This document shows, one piece after another, positions 29,188-37,838 of a stretch of 64,000 nucleotides of DNA. Each line of letters begins with the position of its first letter. Within the stretch, counting starts at the first letter, position 1. The notes below the pieces were generated by a model that saw nothing but the letters and a program-made list of their open reading frames with translations, was not told the DNA's origin and ran no database searches. Position numbers and translations under genes: made by a program. This DNA comes from Methylophaga thalassica MP (GTDB lineage Bacteria > Pseudomonadota > Gammaproteobacteria > Nitrosococcales > Methylophagaceae): the NCBI RefSeq assembly GCF_000214595.1, contig NZ_AFIG01000003.1:558001-622000 (forward strand), read 5' to 3'.

Positions 29188-31325
29188 TATTTACGTTTCC
29201 AGACCGTCACCTCAGATAAGGTATGCTGAAATTTACGGCTGGTTTCACGAATAACAAACGGAATATCTTCTGGCGCGCGAATAAGTTCAAAATGAGGTTC
29301 CAGAATCGCTTTCAGCCCATCCAATGTGGTAAAGCTTTCACCATCTTTTTTGAACCCACCCAACCAATGTTCTTTTTCAGTGTGTTCATCCAGCCAGGTA
29401 TAAGGTGAGGCCAACATCAGAATGCCATCCTGATTGAGTCGCTCGTGAACAGTAGCTAAAAACTGTGCAGGCTTATAAAGGCGATCAATCAAGTTAGCAG
29501 CCAGGATCAGATCATAACCTTCAAACATCGGCTTAAGATTACAGGCATCACCTTGTAAAAACTCAACTTTAGAGGCCGTATCTTCCAAACCCAGCTGTTC
29601 CAAACGGCGTTCTTTATAGTGAACCAGCTCACCTTCATCGGTAATGGTATAGCGCACCACACCCTGTTCAGCCATTTGCGTGCCGAGATTGATTAAGCGT
29701 GCTGAGAAATCAATACCAGTAACCTTGTCAAAATGTCTTGCTAGCTCAAAGCTGGCCCTGCCGACAGAACAGCCTAGATCCAGGGCTTTTTTCATTGGCC
29801 GGCCTGCCATCATCTCCACAGCCAATTCCGCTAATTTTTTAGGGAAATTAGCGACATTGAAATATTCATCACCGTAATGAAATTCAGCATACTGTGAAAG
29901 CATGATGTCAGTTTCGTAATTAGAACTGTATTCTTCCAGTTCAGCCTCTGACACGACATAACGAAAACCAGCGTGTTGGAAAAAGTGTTTACGAAACGCG
30001 TACCTTGATGCTTTACGACTCTCATTGCCAGACGAAATCCACGAACCACCTTTAATCAGATTATGTCGGCCATCAAAGGTCGGTGTTGTAAAATCATCAT
30101 AAATAGGATGAACTTTAAACTCATCAAAAGGATAAATTGGCGTTTCAGTCCATTGCCAGACATTGCCAATCACATCATATAAGTCACCATGTTTAAAAAA
30201 GTTAACAGGACAAGAGGATGCCGCATAATCCAGATGAATATTGGCGGGTGCCAAATCGCTGGTTAATTCATCCAGTCCTGCAACCTCATAGAGTCGGTAC
30301 CATTCATCTTCTGTTGGCAAACGTACAGATTGGCCGGTTTGTTTCGCTTTCCAGTTACAAAACGCTTTTGCTTCGTGATAGTTAACATCCACGGGCCAGT
30401 CCCAGGGCATATCAATGACTTCCGCCATCAAACGGCACTGCCAGCCTTTTTTTGTTTGAAGCCAGAATGTGGGGTGTTGTGCTTTGGTAAACTGACGCCA
30501 CTGCAAACCATCCTCAGACCAGAACTCATCTGCTTGGTATCCACCGTCTTCAACGAATTCGAGAAACTCCTGGTTACTGACTAAAAACTTGGCTGCCTGA
30601 AAGGCCTCAACATCGGCTTCATGCTCACCATATTCATTATCCCAACCATAGATAGAATCTGAGTACGACTTACCTAAACTAACGCTACCTGCGGGAATAT
30701 CCACCAGACTATTTCTCGGGGCCTCATTCGTCTCTCTGAACGGTTGCCAGGCTGGATGAGGTTTGACCCACTCCAGACGTTGTTGACGAATCAGTACTGA
30801 AGAGGTTTCCAGATGAATCTGTTCATGCTCAATCCCCATCATGATCGACCACCATGGATTTTCCCAGTCAATAGGTAACTTGAGGGGAGCTTGACGAATG
30901 ACTTTATTCACCATCGCCTGGACTTTTTTGCGGTAGGCTTTCACCTCTTCCACTGCTGGCCAGTCATAATGATCTTCATTGAGGTCATCCCAACTCATCT
31001 CATCTACACCGACAGCAAACATAGACTCAAATTTGGGATCAATCCGCTTATCGATAAGCCCGGCCAGCAACATTTTATTTACAAAAAAGGTGGCGGTATG
31101 ACCAAAATAAAAAATCAGCGGGTGACGTAGAGGAATAGACTTCTGAAAATACGCCTGATCATCAATTAACGTATCAAACAGCGATTCATAACGCTCAAAA
31201 GTGAAATTGAAGTAATCTGCAATCTCCTGTCGTTTATCTGCAGCATTACCGCCATCTAATAAAGGCGTTCTCAAATAAGAACTCTCCATCGAGGCATATT
31301 TTTTCAAGGCATTCTCAGCAGTCAT
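29187..31325 (-). CDS. ovoA: 5-histidylcysteine sulfoxide synthase / methyltransferase OvoA
   Basis: A 712-residue three-domain enzyme starting ovothiol synthesis. An N-terminal DinB-like domain carries the iron-binding HX3HXE motif (His167, His171, Glu173 in EHEQIHLET). A formylglycine-generating-enzyme-like domain (about 215-475; NVWQWTETP, GGSWISSGNESRKASRYAFR) forms the active site, and a C-terminal SAM methyltransferase domain begins near 510 (ALDLGCSVGRASFEL). OvoA joins cysteine and histidine with O2, and the methyltransferase domain N-methylates the imidazole. All domains look intact, which with ovoB suggests the cell makes ovothiol A, an antioxidant thiol. Confidence 0.93.
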   Translation of the reverse strand: MTAENALKKYASMESSYLRTPLLDGGNAADKRQEIADYFNFTFERYESLFDTLIDDQAYFQKSIPLRHPLIFYFGHTATFFVNKMLLAGLIDKRIDPKFESMFAVGVDEMSWDDLNEDHYDWPAVEEVKAYRKKVQAMVNKVIRQAPLKLPIDWENPWWSIMMGIEHEQIHLETSSVLIRQQRLEWVKPHPAWQPFRETNEAPRNSLVDIPAGSVSLGKSYSDSIYGWDNEYGEHEADVEAFQAAKFLVSNQEFLEFVEDGGYQADEFWSEDGLQWRQFTKAQHPTFWLQTKKGWQCRLMAEVIDMPWDWPVDVNYHEAKAFCNWKAKQTGQSVRLPTEDEWYRLYEVAGLDELTSDLAPANIHLDYAASSCPVNFFKHGDLYDVIGNVWQWTETPIYPFDEFKVHPIYDDFTTPTFDGRHNLIKGGSWISSGNESRKASRYAFRKHFFQHAGFRYVVSEAELEEYSSNYETDIMLSQYAEFHYGDEYFNVANFPKKLAELAVEMMAGRPMKKALDLGCSVGRASFELARHFDKVTGIDFSARLINLGTQMAEQGVVRYTITDEGELVHYKERRLEQLGLEDTASKVEFLQGDACNLKPMFEGYDLILAANLIDRLYKPAQFLATVHERLNQDGILMLASPYTWLDEHTEKEHWLGGFKKDGESFTTLDGLKAILEPHFELIRAPEDIPFVIRETSRKFQHTLSEVTVWKRK

Positions 31326-31405
31326 ATTGCTACTCCATCTCTGTATTTTTATTGTGTGTTATGACTAATGAACTGTGAATTTGTTGCGAAAATAAGTCAC
31401 ACACA

Positions 31406-31978
31406 TCAGATTTGTTTGGCGATCCATGCTGTTTTTGCTGACAACTCCAGGGAACATGTCCATTTATAAGCCAAATTTATGCTATCAGCACAGGCATAGA
31501 CACCATGCCCACTTACGACTGTTACTTTATAGTCCTGAAGGATCTGCGCAACTGCAGCAGGTGCCAGTTCGACATACTGCGCATAGTTGATATGAATAAT
31601 TGGCACTTCTGGAAAATAATACTGGCCTTCGAAATCGATGGGGGTGAAGCTTTTTTCCTTCATCGTCATAGCGACCGTGTAAGGACCATGGCTATGAAAA
31701 AGCGCTCTAGCTTGTTCATTTTTTTGATACACCGCCACATGCAAAGGGGCATCAAGCGACGCGCCCTCACCACAATGACCATCAATGTGGCAAAGCACCA
31801 AATCATCAGTGGTTAAAGTATCAGCACAACAGCCTGTTGGCGTGACCCAGACATCATCATGCCAACGAAAAGACGCATTACCGCTATGAGAGTCATTACA
31901 ACCATACTGACGCAGCCATTTATAGTGCTGAACTAAAGCCTGTTTCAGTTGCTGTAAATCAGGCAACCGGCTCATCAT
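31406..31978 (-). CDS. class II aldolase/adducin-like protein
   Basis: A 190-residue protein of the class II aldolase fold. Likely zinc ligands are seen in ARALFHSHGPYTVAM (two histidines) and SGHGVYACAD (third). The acid normally in a PSSE-type motif appears as Asp in ASLDAPLH. Related enzymes are fuculose/ribulose-phosphate aldolases and methylthioribulose-phosphate dehydratase; the substrate cannot be told. It overlaps the end of the upstream TPR gene by 20 bases, so it is the last gene of the tonB operon and stands 80 bases before ovoA. Confidence 0.75.
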   Translation of the reverse strand: MMSRLPDLQQLKQALVQHYKWLRQYGCNDSHSGNASFRWHDDVWVTPTGCCADTLTTDDLVLCHIDGHCGEGASLDAPLHVAVYQKNEQARALFHSHGPYTVAMTMKEKSFTPIDFEGQYYFPEVPIIHINYAQYVELAPAAVAQILQDYKVTVVSGHGVYACADSINLAYKWTCSLELSAKTAWIAKQI

Positions 31979-33191
31979 TTTTCTCTAACAGGCTATTAAT
32001 ATGTTGTAGCCATTGAGCCGCTTGTTTTTTCTGAGCCTCAAAGGAAGCCGCTTTCAGAAATTGTGCTTTGGCTTGTTCAAAGTTGTCCTGATGATAGTAA
32101 GCCGTGCCTAACATAGCGTATGTTTGGCCTAATTTTTTACCTTTCAGTAATTTTAATGCTGAAGATAAAGTATCAATGGCATTTCCCCATTGTTCCATAC
32201 TGATATAGATTTGCCCCAGTTTTAACTGGGTATCACCACTATTATCCATAGGTAACATGACTTTTAAAGTATCTACGGCACGCTGGTTTTCTCTGGCAGC
32301 TAACCAACTGTCTGCCAACTTATTCAGGTTTTCAAAGTTACTGGGAATAACGTTTTGTTTCATTCCCTGCTCAAGTAACTGACCAGCTTTGTATGGTACT
32401 CGCAGATAACGATACATATCAGCCAGATTTACCAGCGTTTTAGGTTCGGTCAGATCCAGCCTTTTAGCTAACATACGCACGGCAAGAGAAGTAAATTCTT
32501 TATTCTCCTGCATATATAAAGCCGCCAGCTGATCCCAATACATTTTTTTGTCAGGGTAGCGGGTAATCAGTAATTCCAGCACCGATATAGCTGATTTGTA
32601 GTGTTTCAGCGATAGGTAAGAAGACAGCAATAATCGGTACCAGTCTTCTTGAGGTGCTTTATCGTTTTTGATAGCAATTTGTATTCTGTCGGCCGCTTTA
32701 GAAAAATTATTTACACGATAATAAGCACTGGCCAAAAGCACATAAACTGTATTATCTGGTTTTTTCTCAGCGGCTAACCAGCTCTCCATTAAAGGAATGC
32801 CTTTTTTATATTGCTCATCAGCAATAAGTAATTGCGCCAGGTTATAACGCAGTGTATGTGTGACATCTTCAGGTAATGCGTTTAAATCTAACGCCTGCTG
32901 GAATGTCTCTGTCGCTTTTTTATACTGATCTAATGATGAATATAAAAAGCCTAGAGTTTGTAGAACAACAGCCTGCTCATAACTGCCCTTTTCAACGGTA
33001 CTCAGTAAACTATCAAGCTGCTGTTTGGCCTGTTGATAGTTTTCTTTTTCCATCAACTCCTGTGCCTGATTCAAGGCTTTGTATGTTTTTTCACTGAGTA
33101 AAAATTGTTTCTCATCATCAGCCGCGGATGCACTTCCCAGTACCAACAGAGATAGTGTAAGAAAAAGGATCGTTAATAATGGCTTTTTCAT
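31959..33191 (-). CDS. periplasmic TPR protein of the TonB operon (TtpC-like)
   Basis: A 410-residue protein with a signal peptide (cleavage near ASAAD) and tetratricopeptide repeats through most of its length (for example EQAVVLQTLGFLYSSLDQYKKATETFQQAL and the C-terminal TYAMLGTAYYHQDNFEQAKAQF). TPR proteins of this kind follow tonB in the second TonB systems of vibrios and other gammaproteobacteria and are required for transport there. Overlaps tonB by four bases. Confidence 0.82.
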   Translation of the reverse strand: MKKPLLTILFLTLSLLVLGSASAADDEKQFLLSEKTYKALNQAQELMEKENYQQAKQQLDSLLSTVEKGSYEQAVVLQTLGFLYSSLDQYKKATETFQQALDLNALPEDVTHTLRYNLAQLLIADEQYKKGIPLMESWLAAEKKPDNTVYVLLASAYYRVNNFSKAADRIQIAIKNDKAPQEDWYRLLLSSYLSLKHYKSAISVLELLITRYPDKKMYWDQLAALYMQENKEFTSLAVRMLAKRLDLTEPKTLVNLADMYRYLRVPYKAGQLLEQGMKQNVIPSNFENLNKLADSWLAARENQRAVDTLKVMLPMDNSGDTQLKLGQIYISMEQWGNAIDTLSSALKLLKGKKLGQTYAMLGTAYYHQDNFEQAKAQFLKAASFEAQKKQAAQWLQHINSLLEKNDEPVA

Positions 33192-33850
33192 CGTGACAAT
33201 TTAAACTCGATTTCCTGAGTGGCCTGACGCTCAACTGCCTGTCCATCCACTAATTTAGGTTTGAACTTCCACTTCAAAATAGCTTTCAGCGCCGCATCAT
33301 TAAATACGCTGGCGGGTTCAGCTTTAATCACTTTTGGATCGCGTACCCTGCCATCTTTAGTGATAATAAATGTCACCGTCACCACGCCTTCAATACCACG
33401 CCGTGACGCAACACGCGGATATTTAGGTGGAATACGTACCAATGGCACCACTTCATTATCCAGCATCGGCGCGTCACTAGGTGCTGGAGCGGGTGCTGCT
33501 TTAGGGGCCGCGGAGAAATCCCCTAAATACGGTCCCCCGGTGATATTCATCGGTACATCGATCGCTGGAATATCCATTTCTGGTGTCGGTGCATCCGGCT
33601 TATTTGCCTGGGTTGGCGCAGGTTCAGGTGGCGGTGGCGGCTCATCCGGTGGAGGCGGTTTTTTGGGCAACTCACGCTTTTTGGTTTCCGGTTGCGCTTC
33701 TTCCTTTTTCAAACGCACAAAGTCCAGAATCTGAACTTCTTCAATATCGCGTTTATCCACACTCTTACTATTGGTCATATGTTCCATTAAATAGAACAAA
33801 CCAAAGTTAACCAGTAGTGCGAGAACAATACCAACAACTAATCTCATCAA
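33188..33850 (-). CDS. tonB: TonB energy transducer
   Basis: A 220-residue TonB protein: one N-terminal membrane helix (about 3-22), a proline-rich periplasm-spanning region (PPPPDEPPPPPEPAP) and a C-terminal TonB domain (PPKYPRVASRRGIEGVV, then AALKAILKWKFKP). It passes proton-motive energy from ExbB-ExbD to outer-membrane receptors. It lies nine bases after exbD. The receptor it serves is not in the window. Confidence 0.95.
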   Translation of the reverse strand: MMRLVVGIVLALLVNFGLFYLMEHMTNSKSVDKRDIEEVQILDFVRLKKEEAQPETKKRELPKKPPPPDEPPPPPEPAPTQANKPDAPTPEMDIPAIDVPMNITGGPYLGDFSAAPKAAPAPAPSDAPMLDNEVVPLVRIPPKYPRVASRRGIEGVVTVTFIITKDGRVRDPKVIKAEPASVFNDAALKAILKWKFKPKLVDGQAVERQATQEIEFKLSR

Positions 33851-33858
33851 ATCCGCCG

Positions 33859-34266
33859 TTAGTCGCGTTCAGCAGCAATAGACACATTGGCCACGCCCGC
33901 CAGTCGGGCTTGGTCCATAACTTCAATTAACAGGCCGGTTTTCGCTTCTTCGTCGGCCAAAATAATAACTGAACCTTCCGGGTTTTCAGCATGCATACGT
34001 TCTACATTGGCTCTGACAGCACGACGATCAATCTGGCGTTTATCCATCCAGATTTCGCCATTGGGACGAATAGAAATCAGAATATTGGCCAGTTCTTTTT
34101 TCACCGCTGTTTTTGCCGAAGGACGGTTCACATCCACGCCGGTTTCTTTTACAAACGAACTGGTGACAATGAAAAAGATTAATAAGATAAACACCATATC
34201 AATCAGTGGTGTCATATTGATTTCAGCGATACCACCACTTTGGCGTCGGGAATGTCGGTTTCTCAT
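33859..34266 (-). CDS. exbD: ExbD/TolR-type biopolymer transport protein
   Basis: A 135-residue protein with one membrane helix carrying the essential proton-path aspartate (Asp23 in NMTPLIDMVFILLIFFIVTS) and a small periplasmic domain. Partner of the ExbB-type proteins encoded just upstream. Confidence 0.95.
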   Translation of the reverse strand: MRNRHSRRQSGGIAEINMTPLIDMVFILLIFFIVTSSFVKETGVDVNRPSAKTAVKKELANILISIRPNGEIWMDKRQIDRRAVRANVERMHAENPEGSVIILADEEAKTGLLIEVMDQARLAGVANVSIAAERD

Positions 34267-34275
34267 TTTTATCCT

Positions 34276-34800
34276 TTACTCTCTACGCAAGGCATCAGCC
34301 ACTTTATCGACTTCACGTTCTGCACGTTGGGTTAACTGAGTGCTGAAATACAAACCTGATAATGCAGTTAACAGACCGCCCATCGTGGTAATCAACGCAA
34401 CAGAAATACCACCCGCCATACCGCGGGCATTACCGGTACCAAATACAGTCATCACATCAAATGTCTGAATCATTCCGCTCACCGTGCCCAGCAAACCCAA
34501 CATAGGAAGCGCCATAGTAAGTGTACGAATCGTCATCAAATAACGTTGTAAGGAAATACGACTCTCTGTAATCATGCCTTGACGTATTTGATGGGCAAAC
34601 CAGCTATTTCTGTCTTTACGTTGCTGCCACTCATTAATCAAACGTTTGACCTGTTTAGGATGCTCAAACACCACAAACAAATAACGTTCAATAATCAAAC
34701 TCCACATTAACACCGAAGCAAACAGGATCAGCCACAGCACACTGCCGCCGCTTTCCATCAGCAATTCAATCTGAAAGAGTCCGTCAGACAGACTGGTCAT
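34276..34800 (-). CDS. exbB: ExbB/TolQ-type proton channel protein (second, short copy)
   Basis: A 174-residue MotA/TolQ/ExbB family membrane protein. The ATG at 34800 (MTSLSDGLFQIEL) is chosen over upstream in-frame ATGs that would lie deep in the preceding gene; it still overlaps that gene by 17 bases. The conserved TLTMALPMLGLLGTVSGMIQTF and GGISVALITTMGGL segments are present. Confidence 0.93.
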   Translation of the reverse strand: MTSLSDGLFQIELLMESGGSVLWLILFASVLMWSLIIERYLFVVFEHPKQVKRLINEWQQRKDRNSWFAHQIRQGMITESRISLQRYLMTIRTLTMALPMLGLLGTVSGMIQTFDVMTVFGTGNARGMAGGISVALITTMGGLLTALSGLYFSTQLTQRAEREVDKVADALRRE

Positions 34801-36139
34801 GTTGTTTTTCCGCATTACGAGCAACGATAGCAGCACTTTCTTCATCAAGAATTTGCACTAGACGGTTTGATTTGCTCGATAAACCACTGTGAATCAATAA
34901 CAAAGGAATGGCGACAGCCAGACCCAGTTCTGTGGTGACCAGTGCCTGGGATATGCCACCAGACATTAATTTCGGATCACCGGTACCAAACAAGGTAATC
35001 GACTGGAATGTCTCGATCATGCCTGAAACCGTGCCTAGTAAGCCCAGCATTGGCGCAACCGCTGCCAGAATAGCTAGCGTGATTAAACCGCGTTCCAGTT
35101 TTGGCATTTCTCTGAGAATGGCCTCATCCAGTTTTAATGACAGGGTTTCGACATCATGTGCTAAGCGATCGTTGTATACAGACAAAATGCGTCCCAGCGG
35201 ATTTTTCTGACTGACTTCTTTTTGTTTTTGCTGCTTGGCAATACCATGGCCATCTTTGGTCAAAGATAAGAACTGAATAAGAGCGATAATCAAACCAATC
35301 GCACCTAGCACCAGGATGATATAACCAATCCAGCCACCTTGCTCTATACGTTCTTTTAGGGTCGGTGTTTGCACTAACAGTGCCATAATCGCACCCCGGG
35401 TCGGATCAATCACCGTTGGTAGTAACTCACCTGGCTGGGCATCTTCAAACTCAGCGACCAGCTTTCTGAATCGATCCACAGGTTGCCTTGCCAGCTCAAC
35501 TAAATTGCCTGTTTCTGGCAAATAACGCAGGAACAAGCCATCAGTAAACGCGGTAAACACACCAATTCGGGTAACCTGTTTGTCCTCAACATCCCCGGTA
35601 GTGGTGATTACGGGGGTAGTGAATTTTTCCACTTTTCCTGAAGCGGTCATTTCTTCTTGCAGGGTCAACCATAACTGACGAAGTTCTTCGATGGTGGGTT
35701 GCTGTTTGCTGTCGCTTAATTGATTAAGGAAATCGACACGTTCAGGATGCTGAACATTGGTCATCGAGCTTTCCAGCACAGCACGGCTATCATTGGCGAC
35801 TTGTCTGACGGTACCGAATAACTCACCTAATGAACCTGATTTGTCATCCAACAGACTTTGTTGCTCGGCTAGACGCTGCTCTTGTTCATTAAAAATGGTG
35901 TTCAGTTGCTGGGTACGCTTTTCCTGGTCCGCTAATTCTTGCTTGGCTTGGGCCAAAAGACTGGCTTGTTGATCATGCGCTTTCGCAAACTCAGCTTCAC
36001 GTACCTGATTTTGTTGTTGCTCAAGCACACGTTCACGTTTGACCTGCTGCAATAACTCATCAAGATTCGCCGGTTTATCCGCAGCGAATACAGGCAAACT
36101 CAGCGTCAGTAAACAAAGAAGAGAAATCAGTTGTTTCAT
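34784..36139 (-). CDS. exbB: large ExbB/TolQ-type protein with N-terminal periplasmic coiled coil
   Basis: A 451-residue protein. It has a signal peptide, a long Gln/Glu-rich coiled-coil region (about 25-110), a periplasmic domain, then a MotA/TolQ/ExbB channel domain with three membrane helices (from about 270; LAAVAPMLGLLGTVSGMIETF). This extended form is found with DUF3450 and a short ExbB in gammaproteobacterial TonB operons. It overlaps the DUF3450 gene by four bases and the short exbB by 17. Confidence 0.92.
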   Translation of the reverse strand: MKQLISLLCLLTLSLPVFAADKPANLDELLQQVKRERVLEQQQNQVREAEFAKAHDQQASLLAQAKQELADQEKRTQQLNTIFNEQEQRLAEQQSLLDDKSGSLGELFGTVRQVANDSRAVLESSMTNVQHPERVDFLNQLSDSKQQPTIEELRQLWLTLQEEMTASGKVEKFTTPVITTTGDVEDKQVTRIGVFTAFTDGLFLRYLPETGNLVELARQPVDRFRKLVAEFEDAQPGELLPTVIDPTRGAIMALLVQTPTLKERIEQGGWIGYIILVLGAIGLIIALIQFLSLTKDGHGIAKQQKQKEVSQKNPLGRILSVYNDRLAHDVETLSLKLDEAILREMPKLERGLITLAILAAVAPMLGLLGTVSGMIETFQSITLFGTGDPKLMSGGISQALVTTELGLAVAIPLLLIHSGLSSKSNRLVQILDEESAAIVARNAEKQHDQSV

Positions 36140-36918
36140 TGTTTCTCTCCTACAGTATTAACTGGTAACACCATCAGATCCGGTGGTAATTGTTTTTTCG
36201 CTACTTTCAAGCCATCGGTTATGGGCTGAATATAATCATCAGACAATATGACCCACTGCTTCTTATCGTTATCCCACATACCCGCTTCTTTTCCATCCAG
36301 TGTGAGGTAATACAGGCTGACACGACCAATTCTTAAGAAGTCGACTGTTTTTTTCGTTTCGCCGTCTTCCAAATCAGCCTGATAGGCTTCGATGGTTCGA
36401 CCATATTCAGTTTCGACCTGATAGGCTTCCATAATACGACGATACTTTTCTGCTAATGACACATCAGCGCGGCCCATCATCGTAGTTAACGCCTCTAAAC
36501 GCGTTTGACGTTCCTGTTTCAGAAAAGGCACGTCCAATGACACAAACTGTTGCAGGACATCGATCATTTTCAGCATGAGCGGCACAATGTCGTGCTGTGT
36601 TGTTTCGATATTATTTAATTGCTCAGCGATGGAGGCCATTTCTTCTTGTTGAGAATTGACCAGTGACTGGAGTTGGTCATTATAGGATTTGAGACTTTGC
36701 GTTTGTCTTAGAACATCACGGTACTCCGCCAGCATATCAGTGGTTTCATCGGATAAACTGTCAATTTTCTCTTGAGACTTCTGAGCGGCAATATCGGTAT
36801 TGACCTGAGTATCAATCGCCTCATCCAAGGCGCCTGCATTGGCTAAAAAAGGCAACGCAAGAAAAATACTCAACTGCCAACCACGTTTGATGGTTTGCTT
36901 GAGGTGCATAGATTTCAA
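36136..36918 (-). CDS. DUF3450 periplasmic coiled-coil protein
   Basis: A 260-residue secreted protein with a signal peptide (LPFLANAGALD) and a predicted coiled coil at about residues 35-110 (LAEYRDVLRQTQSLKSYNDQLQSLV), then a compact C-terminal domain (RIGRVSLYYLTLDGKEAGMWD). DUF3450 proteins regularly open ExbB-ExbB-ExbD-TonB-TPR operons, as here. Likely a periplasmic accessory of that transport system. Confidence 0.9.
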   Translation of the reverse strand: MKSMHLKQTIKRGWQLSIFLALPFLANAGALDEAIDTQVNTDIAAQKSQEKIDSLSDETTDMLAEYRDVLRQTQSLKSYNDQLQSLVNSQQEEMASIAEQLNNIETTQHDIVPLMLKMIDVLQQFVSLDVPFLKQERQTRLEALTTMMGRADVSLAEKYRRIMEAYQVETEYGRTIEAYQADLEDGETKKTVDFLRIGRVSLYYLTLDGKEAGMWDNDKKQWVILSDDYIQPITDGLKVAKKQLPPDLMVLPVNTVGEKQ

Positions 36919-37011
36919 ATCCCATATTTGCCGTCATCACGGCAGTAAACGAAAGGAGTCATCTTAACAAGAGAATGGAAAGTGGGAAACGGTTTAGCGT
37001 AGAATTTAGAC

Positions 37012-37042
37012 AAAAAAAAGCCAGATACAAATTGTATCTGGC
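37012..37042 (-). terminator. terminator after the 37-39 kb two-component genes
   Basis: GCCAGATAC-AAATT-GTATCTGGC (nearly palindromic over 23 bases), followed on the minus strand by eight T residues. It separates the two-component pair from the DUF3450-tonB operon, whose promoter must then lie between here and 36918 or start within the hairpin region. Confidence 0.88.
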
Positions 37043-37159
37043 GAAACCTTCATAGAAGGAGAGAGAAATATAAGACTATAGAAGCTGAAATTTCTATAAA
37101 CTTGAGATACATAATACAAATCACTCCTGATTTTCAAATGAGCGACTTATCCTAATAAC

Positions 37160-37174
37160 TCGGGAATTTATTCC
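37160..37174. promoter_or_regulatory. candidate operator, TCGGGAATTTATTCC
   Basis: An inverted GGAAT-TT-ATTCC element just downstream of the response-regulator gene and about 240 bases before the DUF3450 start. It resembles motifs before xoxF1 (TCGGGATT, 54393-54400) and xoxF3 (TCGGGATATATTCCC, 58994-59008). The binding protein would plausibly be a NarL-type regulator; this is inference. Confidence 0.35.
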
Positions 37175-37202
37175 TATTCCTCTTTCCTTCAATATCAATT
37201 AT

Positions 37203-37838
37203 TTACGATGAAATACCATGGCTGATTGCAAAGCGCATCAGTTCGGCTGTTTTGCTGATATCCAGCTTACTTTTTATCTGGGTCAAATTGTTAGCCACCG
37301 TTTTATAACTGATTCCTAATACTTCAGAAATCTCAGTCATGCTCTTGCCTTCGCCCAAGAGTCGTAAAATCTCTAACTCACGGCGTGATAAGTCACTCAG
37401 AGCACTGGTGCCTGCATCAATATTCAGCATGGCCAATTGTTGAGCCATGTCCGGGCTTAAGTAAATTTTACCATCAAGCACTTTATTCACCGCTTCGACC
37501 AAGTGATCCGCCGCGTTGTTTTTAGTGATATAACCTCTGGCGCCTGACTGCATAGCACGTGATGCAAACACCGGATCTTCATGCATACTAAACATCAACA
37601 CTTTGGCATCTTCACGGTTTGCTCTGATCCGTCTTAATACTTCCAGACCACCGACACCTGGCAGCGTAATGTCAAGCAACACCATATCTGGCTGCGACTC
37701 CTGAAAGAGACGATAACCCTCTTCGCCAGTTTCAGCTTCGAGAACTGTAGCCGAGGGAATTTGTTGAATCAGTTGACGGCAACCTGCTCTGACTATCGGA
37801 TGATCGTCCACTACCAAAATTGTTAATGCCTGTTTCAT
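37203..37838 (-). CDS. NarL/FixJ-type response regulator
   Basis: A 211-residue regulator: receiver domain with the acidic pair in VVDDHPIV, phospho-acceptor Asp56 in VLLDITLPG and the Lys in GYITKN, then a LuxR-type helix-turn-helix (SRRELEILRLLGEGKSMTEI ... KTVANNLTQIKSKL). It is clearly paralogous to the three regulators in the xoxF region (shared LMFSMHE and LSPDMAQ segments). The ATG at 37838 is preferred; a GTG lies four codons upstream. The partner kinase gene overlaps its first 107 bases. Confidence 0.9.
   Translation of the reverse strand: MKQALTILVVDDHPIVRAGCRQLIQQIPSATVLEAETGEEGYRLFQESQPDMVLLDITLPGVGGLEVLRRIRANREDAKVLMFSMHEDPVFASRAMQSGARGYITKNNAADHLVEAVNKVLDGKIYLSPDMAQQLAMLNIDAGTSALSDLSRRELEILRLLGEGKSMTEISEVLGISYKTVANNLTQIKSKLDISKTAELMRFAISHGISS

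Noticed and set aside
33261-33734. 157-codon plus-strand open frame, glycine- and serine-rich
   Set aside because: It is the antisense of the proline-rich tonB linker; composition follows from that.
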